Positions 19,313 to 28,234 of a stretch of 64,000 nucleotides of DNA are shown in pieces. The number at the start of each line of letters is the position of its first letter. Position 1 is the first letter of the stretch. The notes under the pieces are model-generated. The model was not told where the DNA came from. It did not search any database and saw nothing but the letters and a program-made list of their open reading frames with translations. Made by a program: the position numbers and the translations under genes. Source of the stretch: an uncultured Bacteroidales bacterium (lineage in GTDB: Bacteria > Bacteroidota > Bacteroidia > Bacteroidales > CAIXZF01); assembly GCA_903923925.1 (NCBI GenBank), contig CAIXZF010000035.1, positions 606,979 through 670,978 on the forward strand. Reading direction: 5' to 3'.

Positions 19313-20689
19313 ATGAAGCAGAAATCTGTAATTGTAATTTTATCTCTTCTGAGTGTTGCCAGTTTACTTCATTTTCTCAATTCTTATGGACTAACTTATT
19401 TCCCTTCAGAATTTCTTATTTTTTGCCGCTGGACATTTATAGCTTCTCTAATCTGGTTTGCTTTTCTACGCAAATCATTGACTACCTGGATATTAATTTC
19501 AATGGTAATTGGTGCTGAGTTTGGTCATGATCTTCCTCAAATCGCTGTTAATATGCAGATATTCAGCAAGATATTTTTGAGGATGATTAAAACCATTATT
19601 GCTCCGCTTTTATTTGCAACCCTGGTTGTTGGAATTGCAGGTCATTCTAACTTGAAGCAGGTAGGCAGAATGGGTTGGAAATCAATATTGTATTTTGAAA
19701 TTGTTTCTACAGTTGCTCTTTTTATTGGACTTGCCGCTATTAATATCAGTAGGGCAGGTGTTGGAATTGTACTTCCTAAAGTGGCTCATCTGGGTATTGA
19801 AGAGGTTAAGCCTCAGTCCTTTCAGGATATTATTCTACATATCTTCCCGGAGAATCTAGCAAAAGCAATTTATGAAGGTCAAGTCTTGCAGATAGTAATA
19901 TTTAGTATCATCTTTGGCATTGCAGTCGCCTTGGTAAAGGAGAAATATAAGGTTCCGATGGTGAGATTTGCTGAAAGTCTTGCTGAAGTAATGTTCAAAT
20001 TCACCAATCTGGTCATGTTTTTTGCTCCCATTGCTGTGGGCGCAGCCATTGCCTACACAGTTGGCCATATGGGTCTGGGCATCTTGATGAATCTTCTGAA
20101 ATTATTAATGACACTTTATGTTGCTTTGTTTGTGTTTATTATCACAGTACTGTTACCTGTTGCCCTCATTTTTCGTATTCCTATCAGACCATTTATTAAA
20201 GCGATTTCTGAACCAGCTACTATTGCTTTTGCCACAACAAGTTCAGAATCAGCTCTGCCCAGAGCAATGGAGAATATGGAAGCCTTCGGTGTTCCCAGGA
20301 AAATTGTGGCTTTCGTTTTACCAACCGGATATAGCTTCAATTTAGATGGCACAACCTTATATCTTGCACTGGCATCTATTTTTGTTGCCCAGGCAGCTGG
20401 TATACATTTGTCGTTCGAACAGCAATTACTAATGATGGTTACACTTATGCTTACATCCAAAGGAGTTGCTGGTGTTCCAAGGGCATCACTTGTTATCCTG
20501 TTGGGAACTGCTGCCTCTTTCGGCCTTCCGGTAGAACCAATATTTATTATCCTTGGTATTGACGAACTGATGGACATGGCAAGAACCGCAGTAAATGTTG
20601 TTGGAAATTGCCTCGCATCTGCTGTTATTGCAAGGTGGGAAGGCGAGTTGACCTTGGCTGAAACTTCAAAAACGGTTGTCGATAGCTAA
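19313..20689 (+). CDS. Dicarboxylate/amino acid:cation symporter (DAACS family)
   Basis: 458 aa membrane protein of the GltP/DctA family. Signatures are ATTSSESALPRAMENMEAFG (the serine-rich HP1 loop), PTGYSFNLDGTTLYLALASI (segment 7) and LMLTSKGVAGVPRASLVILLG (HP2). It imports C4-dicarboxylates, glutamate or aspartate with H+ or Na+. It starts 36 bases after the Hdr-like operon on the same strand and may be co-transcribed. There are two extra hydrophobic stretches before the usual N-terminus (residues 1-60). Confidence 0.92.
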   Translation: MKQKSVIVILSLLSVASLLHFLNSYGLTYFPSEFLIFCRWTFIASLIWFAFLRKSLTTWILISMVIGAEFGHDLPQIAVNMQIFSKIFLRMIKTIIAPLLFATLVVGIAGHSNLKQVGRMGWKSILYFEIVSTVALFIGLAAINISRAGVGIVLPKVAHLGIEEVKPQSFQDIILHIFPENLAKAIYEGQVLQIVIFSIIFGIAVALVKEKYKVPMVRFAESLAEVMFKFTNLVMFFAPIAVGAAIAYTVGHMGLGILMNLLKLLMTLYVALFVFIITVLLPVALIFRIPIRPFIKAISEPATIAFATTSSESALPRAMENMEAFGVPRKIVAFVLPTGYSFNLDGTTLYLALASIFVAQAAGIHLSFEQQLLMMVTLMLTSKGVAGVPRASLVILLGTAASFGLPVEPIFIILGIDELMDMARTAVNVVGNCLASAVIARWEGELTLAETSKTVVDS

Positions 20690-20694
20690 TAATT

Positions 20695-22170
20695 TCACTT
20701 TGGATCCCTTTTTAAAATTAGTACTGATGTTGGAGTGGGTATTTTTTTCCAGCCTGGCATCTGTTGCAGTTCGTTTATTTTTGTCTTGTAATCCTCTTTG
20801 CTGAAAGGATATTTGTCATCATCAATGGGTATAAGTGCAATGTATTCAGCATCTTCAATTGTGGGAAAACTGTAAATTTTATCTCTGAAAGCTAAATGTG
20901 GCACCAGCATGTTTTGCGCACTAACTGCTGCATCATCAGGGATGAGTTTTAGTGCTGTATAGATTTCTTCAACCGGATAATCCATTATATAATGTGTCTT
21001 CTGGTAAAAGCGTGAATTCCCTCTTTTATAATGCTTTGAAACCCTGTGGTCAATAAAGCTGATATTGGCAAAAAAAGTAATCAAAACGAATATTATAGCA
21101 ATAATTTTCTGTACTTTAAATGATGATATTGAATTCAACGACCAATAAAGTGCCAACGTAATAATGGGCACAAATTCAATGGAATAATGGTTGTTTATTC
21201 CCCAATATTCATAATGATCACTGAAAAGTTTTTGGGCAAAAATCGGCAATAAAATGAAAAGAAATTGTGGTTTTCGGATAAGTGCGACTCCACCCGATAA
21301 TAAAACGGCTAACCATAATTCTATTTTTATACCATCATACAGAGAATCAGGTAGATGGTTTGTGAAAAGTAATTTAAAAGTATAAAAAGGCTTTGTAATG
21401 ATAGTGGAGATTGCTTCTTTAAGATTATCACCAATAACCTGGTAATCAAAGTGAAGATACCCTCTCCCAGGGTCAGAAAGGGCAGGCATTATAATCGTCA
21501 TTACGATTATAAAGTATAATAATGCTGAACAACAAAATAAAGAAAGTATTCTGATCTTGATCTTTTCTTTGTAGTAGATCAAGATCATGCCAATGCAAAT
21601 AAAAATCATCCATAGGGCGATATTTTCTTTGCTTATCAATATCAGGGCAAACCAGGGAATAGCTTGTTTCCATTTATTTTGATGGATATAATATAAAAAC
21701 CATGGAACTAACATAGTTCCTATTACATTGTCATGGTAATCAAATGCAAGTGCAGAATAAATTCCCCACATGGAAAAGAAATGGATCATGCCGATTAGGG
21801 CCAGTTTACTGTTTTTTAAAAGATTGCTTAATAGCAGGTAGATTCCTATACCTCCCCATAGCATTGCGGTAATTTGAAAAAGTAGTAAGGTGTAAGTGCC
21901 AAATATCCAGGCAAATGGAGAAATTAGAACCGGAAACAAACTGAAATGGTCGCTGAGAAGGTTTGTGAAATGCGGATCCATTACCGTACAATAATTCCAT
22001 TTGAAATGCATATAATCCCATAAGGCATTATTGTTTATTCCCAGGTCGAAAGCGTAAGTTCGGAAATTATAATGGTTAGGAATTGAAATTAGAGAGAAGA
22101 GTATGCCAAATATCAGCAGTACGGTGATAACCGGCTTACTAAAGGTTGGATTTCTGAGGTTATTATCCAT
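20695..22170 (-). CDS. DUF2079 multipass membrane protein
   Basis: 491 aa with about 10-12 hydrophobic segments. The N-terminal loop FRTYAFDLGINNNALWDYMH followed by LLSDHFSLFPVLISPFAWI is the hallmark of DUF2079, a GT-C-like fold family of unknown function in bacteria and archaea. A soluble C-terminal part (about 400-491) includes AVSAQNMLVPHLAFRDKIY. A glycosyltransferase-like role is possible by fold only. The gene is flanked upstream by the terminator of the vor operon and is convergent with the symporter. Confidence 0.85.
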   Translation of the reverse strand: MDNNLRNPTFSKPVITVLLIFGILFSLISIPNHYNFRTYAFDLGINNNALWDYMHFKWNYCTVMDPHFTNLLSDHFSLFPVLISPFAWIFGTYTLLLFQITAMLWGGIGIYLLLSNLLKNSKLALIGMIHFFSMWGIYSALAFDYHDNVIGTMLVPWFLYYIHQNKWKQAIPWFALILISKENIALWMIFICIGMILIYYKEKIKIRILSLFCCSALLYFIIVMTIIMPALSDPGRGYLHFDYQVIGDNLKEAISTIITKPFYTFKLLFTNHLPDSLYDGIKIELWLAVLLSGGVALIRKPQFLFILLPIFAQKLFSDHYEYWGINNHYSIEFVPIITLALYWSLNSISSFKVQKIIAIIFVLITFFANISFIDHRVSKHYKRGNSRFYQKTHYIMDYPVEEIYTALKLIPDDAAVSAQNMLVPHLAFRDKIYSFPTIEDAEYIALIPIDDDKYPFSKEDYKTKINELQQMPGWKKIPTPTSVLILKRDPK

Positions 22171-22186
22171 ATATCGGAATTGTATA

Positions 22187-22220
22187 AAAAAAGCTGTTTA
22201 CCTGAGTAAACAGCTTTTTT
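22187..22220 (-). terminator. Intrinsic terminator of the vor operon
   Basis: Perfect 15-bp stem (AAAAAAGCTGTTTAC paired with its complement) with a 4-base loop and a T-run on the minus strand, 22 bases after the stop of the last vor gene. The A/T symmetry means it could also stop readthrough on the plus strand. Confidence 0.85.
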
Positions 22221-22242
22221 AAGCTATTGGACTTAATAAGCT

Positions 22243-22797
22243 TTAAGCTATTTCCTGCAATGCATAAACGATTTCTTTGCCTTTTTCAATTGCTCTTTCA
22301 TTCTCAGGTATCATTCCATGATGACGTTTGGGTAGAGATTTTTCCAGTCCTTTGTGGATAAATTCCGGTCCGATAATTGGTTTCAATTTAAGAAATCCAC
22401 CAAGTACAATCATGTTGAATACTTTTGAAAGTCCGATCCTGGCTGATTCATCTGCAGCATCAACACGAAAAATGTTAATGTCTTTACGTACTGGATGCCT
22501 GGTAATTCCATTCCCATCATAAAGTAGAAGTCCTCCGGATTTAATCATTGGTTCAAACTTATCCATTGATTGCTGATTAAGAATGATTGCTGTATCATAA
22601 GTACTGAGGATAGGGGAACTGATACGCTCATCGCTGATAATTACAGTAACATTTGCTGTACCACCGCGCATTTCCGGTCCGTATGACGGCATCCAACTGA
22701 CTTCTTTATCTTCCATTACACCGGAATAGGCAAGGATTTTACCCATCGAAAGTACTCCCTGTCCTCCAAAGCCGGCAATGATAATTTCTTCAGTCAT
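22243..22797 (-). CDS. 2-oxoacid:ferredoxin oxidoreductase, gamma subunit
   Basis: 184 aa, complete gamma domain. The N-terminus [20 protein letters not shown] is the family signature, followed by [20 protein letters not shown]. It forms part of the four-subunit enzyme that oxidatively decarboxylates 2-oxoacids to acyl-CoA while reducing ferredoxin. It is last in the operon delta-alpha-beta-gamma and is separated from beta by 258 bases that are mostly a heptanucleotide array. The stop is followed by a strong terminator. Confidence 0.95.
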   Translation of the reverse strand: MTEEIIIAGFGGQGVLSMGKILAYSGVMEDKEVSWMPSYGPEMRGGTANVTVIISDERISSPILSTYDTAIILNQQSMDKFEPMIKSGGLLLYDGNGITRHPVRKDINIFRVDAADESARIGLSKVFNMIVLGGFLKLKPIIGPEFIHKGLEKSLPKRHHGMIPENERAIEKGKEIVYALQEIA

Positions 22798-22862
22798 TTC
22801 TTTATATTTTAAAATTGTAAAATCAAATTCTAATATGTATTCTCGTTCACTTCAAATCTCAA

Positions 22863-23058
22863 CTGCTTTCTGCCTCCTGCCTCCTGCCTCCTGCTTTCTG
22901 CCTCCTGCCTCCTGCCTCCTGCCTCCTGCCTCCTGCTTTCTGCCTCCTGCCTTCTGCCTTCTGCCTTCTGCCTCCTGCCTCCTGCCTACTGCTTTCTGCC
23001 TCCTGCCTCCTGCCTTCTGCCTCCTGCCTCCTGCCTCCTGCCTCCTGCCTACCGCCTA
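22863..23058. repeat. Heptanucleotide tandem array, 28 copies of CTGCCTC type
   Basis: Unbroken 7-base periodicity for 196 bases with no indel. On the plus strand I count 17 CTGCCTC, 4 CTGCTTT, 4 CTGCCTT, 2 CTGCCTA and a terminal CCGCCTA. The last unit contains the stop codon (CTA, 23056-23058) of the beta subunit, so the array begins exactly at the end of that gene. It ends about 65 bases before the gamma start. On the vor mRNA (minus strand) it reads GAGGCAG repeats with 17 perfect AGGAGG hexamers. Because 7 is not a multiple of 3 it reads open as a spurious Leu/Pro/Ala/Ser/Cys peptide on the plus strand. Confidence 0.98.
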
Positions 23059-23838
23059 TTCCTTCCCAACCGTATCCTTAATTTCTCCCATTGGATAATA
23101 AGGGAACATATGATCTACCATCCACTTGTTGGATTGATTAGGTGTCATCTTCCAACCTGAATTACAGTTAGAAACGATTTCAACAAAAGAAGTCCCTTTA
23201 TTAAGTTTTTGGTTTTCAAAAGCTTTACGAACGGCTTTTTTTGCTTTTCTTACAGCTGCAGGTGTATGTACAGCATGCCGTGCAACATAAATTGTTCCAG
23301 GTAGTTGAGCTAAGAGTTCTGTGATTTTCAATGGGTTACCCATAGTCGCTACATCGCGACCATATGGTGAAGTGGATGATTTCATACCAGGTAAGGTAGT
23401 TGGAGCCATTTGCCCACCAGTCATGCCGTAAATTCCATTGTTAATGAAAATCATCGTAATATTCTCTCCACGGTTGCAGGCATGTATGGTTTCAGCAGTA
23501 CCAATGGCAGCCAAGTCTCCATCTCCCTGATACGTAAATACAAAATGATCCGGGAGGAGTCGTTTAACCGCTGTTCCAACAGCAGGTGCTCTACCATGAG
23601 GTGCCTGTTGCATGTCAAGGTCAAAGAAGTTGTATGCTAAAACAGAACAACCTACCGGAGCAATCCCGACAGTTTTATCCTGAATTCCCATTTCTTCTAT
23701 TACTTCTGCAATAATCCGGTGAGCTGTGCCATGGCCGCAACCCGGGCAATAGCTCATTATATTTTCTGTAAGAACCTTTGTCCTTGAATAAACCAGATTT
23801 TCAGGTTTACGGATATCTTCGTCTGTGATGTTTGCCAT
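23056..23838 (-). CDS. 2-oxoacid:ferredoxin oxidoreductase, beta (TPP) subunit
   Basis: About 260 aa from the ATG at 23838, chosen over 23874 because it leaves a 1-base gap after the alpha stop and is preceded by a strong GGGAGGAAAG ribosome-binding sequence. It binds thiamine diphosphate: [14 protein letters not shown] near the N-terminus, and [18 protein letters not shown] followed by [14 protein letters not shown] give the GDG...NN TPP/Mg motif. The [11 protein letters not shown] segment is typical of KOR/VOR enzymes. Its stop codon lies inside the heptanucleotide array, so the extreme C-terminus may have been changed by the repeat. Confidence 0.95.
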   Translation of the reverse strand: MANITDEDIRKPENLVYSRTKVLTENIMSYCPGCGHGTAHRIIAEVIEEMGIQDKTVGIAPVGCSVLAYNFFDLDMQQAPHGRAPAVGTAVKRLLPDHFVFTYQGDGDLAAIGTAETIHACNRGENITMIFINNGIYGMTGGQMAPTTLPGMKSSTSPYGRDVATMGNPLKITELLAQLPGTIYVARHAVHTPAAVRKAKKAVRKAFENQKLNKGTSFVEIVSNCNSGWKMTPNQSNKWMVDHMFPYYPMGEIKDTVGKE

Positions 23839-23839
23839 T

Positions 23840-24925
23840 TTACTTTCCTCCCATGAGTTTTTCTTCGATTGCATTAATTACCTCAACCGGAGAAGGGATA
23901 ATTCCACCTAAACGACCGAAATGTGCAACTTTTGTTTTTCCTTCTACAGCAAGTTTAACGTCTTCAACCATCTGGCCAGCGCTCATTTCAACTGAAAGCA
24001 TGCCTTTACATTTTCCTGCTAGTTCATTTATTCTTTCTGATGGGAAAGGATATAGTGTTATTGGTCTGAAAAGTCCTATTTTCATTCCTTTAGCACGACC
24101 AAGTTCAATTGATTTCTGACAGATACGGCTGCTGGTTCCATACGCCACGAAAATATATTCTGCATCTTCTGTCAGAATTTCTTCGTAGCGGACTTCGTTC
24201 TTTTCAACTTCCCGGTATTTTGCCTGAATTCTGATATTAACTTTTTCCTGTTTTGCTGATTCCAGCTCAAGAGAAGTAATAATATTTCTATGTTTTCCAG
24301 GAACTTTACCTAATGTTGCCCAAGGGTACTTTTCCCTGATTTCTTCATTAGTAAGTCTGGTCTTCTGTTCAGTAAGATATACTTTTTCCATCATCTGCCC
24401 AATAGCTCCGTCGCTAAGGATAAGAACAGGGTTCCGGTATCTGAATGCTATCTCGAATCCAAGTCCGACAAAATCATACATTTCCTGAACTGAAGCAGGA
24501 GCTAATGTGATCAACTTATAATCACCATGCCCCCCACCCTTAACACTTTGGAAATAATCTGCCTGAGAAGGCTGAATTGTTCCAAGCCCGGGGCCTCCAC
24601 GTACAACATTTACTATAACTGCAGGTAATTCAGCACCTGCCATATACGATAAGCCTTCCTGCATCAGACTGATGCCCGGACTTGATGATGATGTAAATAC
24701 TTTTTTACCGCAAGCTGCACCACCATATACCATATTAATTGATGCGACTTCACTTTCGGCCTGCAATACAATCATTCCTGTTTTTTCATAAGGTCTTTCA
24801 GCCATCAGGTATTCGAGAATCTCCGATTGTGGAGTGATTGGATACCCGAAGTACCCGTCACAGCCATCGCGGATTGCCGCTTCGGAGATGGCCTCATTGC
24901 CTTTCATTAATCTCAGCTCTTTCAT
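23840..24925 (-). CDS. vorB: 2-oxoacid:ferredoxin oxidoreductase, alpha subunit (VorB-like)
   Basis: 361 aa. Opening motifs are LMKGNEAISEAAIRDGC and FGYPITPQSEILEYL, then TSSSSPGISLMQEGLSYMAG and VVRGGPGLGTIQPSQADYF, characteristic of the subunit usually named VorB (3-methyl-2-oxobutanoate oxidoreductase). With beta, gamma and delta it oxidises branched-chain 2-oxoacids to acyl-CoA; 2-oxoglutarate as substrate (Kor) cannot be excluded by sequence. It lies 21 bases after the ferredoxin-type delta gene. Confidence 0.93.
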   Translation of the reverse strand: MKELRLMKGNEAISEAAIRDGCDGYFGYPITPQSEILEYLMAERPYEKTGMIVLQAESEVASINMVYGGAACGKKVFTSSSSPGISLMQEGLSYMAGAELPAVIVNVVRGGPGLGTIQPSQADYFQSVKGGGHGDYKLITLAPASVQEMYDFVGLGFEIAFRYRNPVLILSDGAIGQMMEKVYLTEQKTRLTNEEIREKYPWATLGKVPGKHRNIITSLELESAKQEKVNIRIQAKYREVEKNEVRYEEILTEDAEYIFVAYGTSSRICQKSIELGRAKGMKIGLFRPITLYPFPSERINELAGKCKGMLSVEMSAGQMVEDVKLAVEGKTKVAHFGRLGGIIPSPVEVINAIEEKLMGGK

Positions 24926-24946
24926 TTCGCCTGTGTATTTTGAGTA

Positions 24947-25174
24947 TTATTCAGTTACTTTCATTCTGTAAACAGTGATTACGCCATCCGGGCAAACAAC
25001 GGCACAATTTGTACAGCCAGTACAATCGTCTGTTACAGGTTGTGCATACTTGTATCCTTTGCCGTTTACTTGCTGTGCGATAGCAATTACTTCTTCAGGG
25101 CAGGCAGGTATACATACCTCACAACCCTTACATTTTTCGATGTCAATTACAATTGAGCCTTTCACTTTAGCCAT
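24947..25174 (-). CDS. 2-oxoacid:ferredoxin oxidoreductase, delta (ferredoxin) subunit
   Basis: 75 aa with two 4Fe-4S motifs: CKGCEVCIPACPEEV and CTGCTNCAVVCPDGV. It is the small ferredoxin-like subunit carrying electrons from the TPP site to free ferredoxin. First gene of the four-gene minus-strand operon. In the 249-base region upstream (25175-25423) I see only the terminator of the next gene and no tRNA or riboswitch. Confidence 0.95.
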   Translation of the reverse strand: MAKVKGSIVIDIEKCKGCEVCIPACPEEVIAIAQQVNGKGYKYAQPVTDDCTGCTNCAVVCPDGVITVYRMKVTE

Positions 25175-25343
25175 AACTCCAGTAATAATGAGTGATTGAT
25201 AATCTATTATTTATCAGGGCGAAGGTAAGAAAATTAACCCATTCAGATGGTCTAAAATCAAAGTGCAATCCGAAATTTAAAACGAGTTTAAATAGTAAAA
25301 TTAGATATCTTATGTTCAAATAGATCATATAAGCCAAAAAATG

Positions 25344-25379
25344 AAATGGCCTTCAAATAATATTATCTGAGGGCCATTT
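25344..25379 (-). terminator. Terminator downstream of the aminotransferase gene
   Basis: Stem of 12 pairs with one G-T (AAATGGCCTTCA paired with TGAGGGCCATTT) and a 12-base loop. It lies 45 bases past the minus-strand stop at 25424 and is followed on that strand by a T-rich run. Confidence 0.6.
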
Positions 25380-25423
25380 GTAATTTTGTTAAATGTGCTG
25401 ACTAGTGTTATCTGTTAACCTTA

Positions 25424-26740
25424 TTAGAAAGGATGATTTTCATGGAATTGTTTAAGTCTGTATTCCAGATCAGGGAATTGTTCACGTTTAACCAGTGATA
25501 CACAGGCTCTTAATCCTTCGCTTCTGCTACTACCGGTTATTGACAACGAAATCGCACTAATTCCATAGAAAATAAATTCTTCAATTAATTCTTCTCCTGA
25601 AAAGCCGGGGTAGGAAATAGTAAAATAAAAACCATCTGCAATTGGTTCCCCATCATCTTTATCATAAACAATGCTGAATCCATTTTCGAGGAAGAGTTTC
25701 TTCATTATTTTTGCCTTTTCACCGTAGTCTTTAACCTCCTTAACAAAATCTAATTTTCCTTCATTCGCGGCTTTCAATATTCCTAATAATGCAAATTGTG
25801 CAGAATGTGAGGTTCCTGAACTCAAGGGATAAATTGTGCCGAAAATCATCGCTCTGCCAAATAAATCGGAATTATAGAACCGTTTCAAATCAGGAGCTGA
25901 TCTGTTAAATAATGCGTCTGAAATTATCATCATACCAATTCTCTGCCCGGCATAACTAAATGCCTTAGAACTGGAAATCATTAAAATGTAGTTATCAGTA
26001 TAATGAGCAATCGTTGGCTGGTAGGGAGGTTCTCCGGGTATTGAATAATCTTTCCTGAAGTCCATAGCAAAATATGCAAGGTCTTCCATTACAATAACGT
26101 TATATCTGTCAGCCAATTCAGCAATTATTTTCAATTCACTTTCAGTAAAACAAATCCATGAGGGGTTATTGGGGTTTGAATAAAGAAGACAGGATATGTT
26201 CCCTTTTGAAAGTACGGCTTCTAATTTTTCTCTCAGTTTTTCTCCTCTGTAATTGTATACATCAAAAGTTTCGTAGTTAAGGCCCAGAAGTGTATGCTGC
26301 TGTTTGTGTACAGGGAATCCAGGATCAATAAATAAGGTTGTGTCTTTTTCCTTATACATTCTGTTACAGGTAAGAAAAGATGCAAAACTTCCCTGCATAC
26401 TTCCAACTGTTGGAATGCAACCCGATGGATTAACATCTATGTTCAGGAACATTTTAGCAAATTTTGAAACTTCTGCTTTTAAAGGCGCAATTCCATCAAT
26501 ATCTGGATAAATGGCAGCCACTCCTGCTCTTAATGCAGCAATTTCTGCTTCAATTCCAACCTGAGTTGGTGGAAGCCCCGGAACTCCCATTTCCATACGA
26601 ATGAACTTTTCACCACTGGCGTTTTCAATATTATCGATCAGACGTTTAATTTCCCTGATGCTGGCTCTGCCTACACTTGGCAGCTTACTCTCTTCAATCT
26701 TTTGCAAAACGATTTCGTAGTTTATCGGAGTTTTTTTCAT
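25424..26740 (-). CDS. PLP-dependent class I/II aminotransferase
   Basis: 438 aa fold-type I aminotransferase. Visible features are NPNNPSWICF (the NPNNPTG-type loop), the VIVMEDLAYFAMD aspartate region, and SSSKAFSYAGQRIGMM with the PLP-binding lysine. It is somewhat longer than AspC-like enzymes, with N-terminal residues LPSVGRASIREIKRLIDNIE preceding the active domain. Substrate is not evident. Monocistronic with its own terminator; a TATTTTTG box lies at 26784-26791 on the minus strand. Confidence 0.88.
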   Translation of the reverse strand: MKKTPINYEIVLQKIEESKLPSVGRASIREIKRLIDNIENASGEKFIRMEMGVPGLPPTQVGIEAEIAALRAGVAAIYPDIDGIAPLKAEVSKFAKMFLNIDVNPSGCIPTVGSMQGSFASFLTCNRMYKEKDTTLFIDPGFPVHKQQHTLLGLNYETFDVYNYRGEKLREKLEAVLSKGNISCLLYSNPNNPSWICFTESELKIIAELADRYNVIVMEDLAYFAMDFRKDYSIPGEPPYQPTIAHYTDNYILMISSSKAFSYAGQRIGMMIISDALFNRSAPDLKRFYNSDLFGRAMIFGTIYPLSSGTSHSAQFALLGILKAANEGKLDFVKEVKDYGEKAKIMKKLFLENGFSIVYDKDDGEPIADGFYFTISYPGFSGEELIEEFIFYGISAISLSITGSSRSEGLRACVSLVKREQFPDLEYRLKQFHENHPF

Positions 26741-26862
26741 ATAGAAAATGTAAAGTAATGATTTTTAATTGATTATAGGAATGCAAAAATACAAAAATCA
26801 ACAAATCAAACCTAAGTGATTTTTGCGAAAATGAAAAATTTAAACGTAGAAAATTTAATGAA

Positions 26863-27894
26863 TTATTCTTTGAGATTTTTGTAGACTAAGGCTGAGATTT
26901 CGCTCATTACAATTGCCTCCCGATGTAAATCGTTTCCACTAATCATAACAGATAACAGATAGGGATGATCTCCCAAATAAACAATAGCACACTCTGATAA
27001 TTCCGAATTTGTAATATCGCTTACTTCCCCGAATTTGTGTGCTACAACCAGATTCTCAGGAAGTGTTTTAAGAATTCCTTCTTTAAAGGAGGAATTTGAT
27101 AAAACTGTAAGCGCAAATTCTGAAGATTCCGCATTTAAGTAAGTAGCACTGTATAATACCCTGAAAAATTTCGAATAGTCTGTCGCTGAAATAGAATAAT
27201 TAATATCAGAGAGTTGAGGCTTCACGATACCAAGATCCGTAAAAACCTTGAAAAATTCATCGGTATTCATATCTCTGTTAAGCAATGAAGTAGCGTAATT
27301 ATCAGAAAACATGATCATGCTGCTAATCAGTTCTTTAATAGTATAATCTACACCAGGTTTTATTGATTCCTCTTTAAAAGTCATATCAGGAACGACTCTA
27401 TCTGATAAAGAGTACCTCATTTTTTTTGTTAATATTGATGGATGCGATTCTGCCTGTTTCAAATAATATATCATTATTGGTACCTTTAATAAACTGCCGG
27501 CACGAAAATGATTCTCATTATTTATGCAGAACCAGCTACCATCGTTCATAATTCTGAAATAAACAGATACTTTATTGACTTCTCCGGATTTTTGCTTTTC
27601 AAAAATAAGCATATTAATGTCACTTTTTAAACTCTGAAAATAACTGGATTCCTTTGGAATATCTGTAAGTCTGAGAGGTTTGATAAAGTTGTAATCGGAG
27701 TTTCTGATTTGCCGCATAGGCAAACTTATTTCATCGACCTGCAACCCAGTCTGAGCATTGATCTTTGTTGATGAAGTATAAAACCAGTAGAGAAATATTG
27801 TAATTGAAATAAGTATCGAATGAAATGCAATTATATATGAAATGGGTATATGTTTGACACCTTTTCCTTTTTTTAAGGTATCTATGCTTTTCAT
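26863..27894 (-). CDS. Membrane-anchored class A beta-lactamase-like serine hydrolase
   Basis: 343 aa. One hydrophobic segment at residues 18-39 should anchor it in the inner membrane with a periplasmic domain. The catalytic SxxK is Ser134-Leu-Leu-Lys137, the SDN motif is at 197-199, and the third motif reads HKFGE (286-290) where active beta-lactamases have K-T/S-G. With Phe in place of Thr/Ser, and without a recognisable omega-loop ExxLN, this is more likely a peptidase-like or non-lactamase member of the family. It stands alone, upstream of and divergent from the MoxR/Bat operon. Confidence 0.8.
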   Translation of the reverse strand: MKSIDTLKKGKGVKHIPISYIIAFHSILISITIFLYWFYTSSTKINAQTGLQVDEISLPMRQIRNSDYNFIKPLRLTDIPKESSYFQSLKSDINMLIFEKQKSGEVNKVSVYFRIMNDGSWFCINNENHFRAGSLLKVPIMIYYLKQAESHPSILTKKMRYSLSDRVVPDMTFKEESIKPGVDYTIKELISSMIMFSDNYATSLLNRDMNTDEFFKVFTDLGIVKPQLSDINYSISATDYSKFFRVLYSATYLNAESSEFALTVLSNSSFKEGILKTLPENLVVAHKFGEVSDITNSELSECAIVYLGDHPYLLSVMISGNDLHREAIVMSEISALVYKNLKE

Positions 27895-28234
27895 AAAATT
27901 TCCTGAGTTTGTTTATGATGGCTAATTGAACTTCAAGACATAGGATAAGCCTTAAAGTTGCCCGGGAATTGTGAAATAGAATTGCTTTTTTACAAACTTC
28001 GTTAGAAGGAGCGTATTTAGAATTTTAAATTTTATATAAGATGTTGATATTAAGTTAATAATAAAGCGTAAATCTTTCAAGATACATATCAAAAATGTTT
28101 TTATTACAAATAGCAATAGTTAGAGTCAAACAGTTCATTAACATCTTTTAACACCATGATTAACACTTTTTAACTTTGCAGCCACAACTCAATGATAACT
28201 GCTTTCGTTATATTTGCCCAAAATTGATTGAACT
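27895..28234. other. Divergent intergenic region, AT-rich
   Basis: 340 bases between the serine hydrolase (minus) and moxR (plus). It contains two exact TAnnTTTG boxes facing moxR, at 28171-28178 (TAACTTTG) and 28209-28216 (TATATTTG). No tRNA, riboswitch or open reading frame of interest was seen in the rest. Confidence 0.6.
28171..28216 (+). promoter_or_regulatory. Candidate tandem -7 boxes for the MoxR/Bat operon
   Basis: TAACTTTG (28171-28178) and TATATTTG (28209-28216) both match the Bacteroidota -7 consensus. They would give leaders of about 50 and 12 bases before the ATG at 28235. No -33 element was convincing. Confidence 0.4.

Noticed and set aside
20116..20577. Minus-strand 153-residue frame inside the dicarboxylate symporter gene
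   Set aside because: Shadow of the DAACS gene; no start context and no recognisable motif.
22863..23058. Possible CRISPR array
   Set aside because: Repeat period is 7 bases with no spacers and no cas genes.
22778..23098. Plus-strand 106-residue reading frame of Leu-Pro-Ala-Ser-Cys heptads
   Set aside because: It is produced by the heptanucleotide array on the strand opposite the vor operon; the flanking residues show no protein-like pattern.
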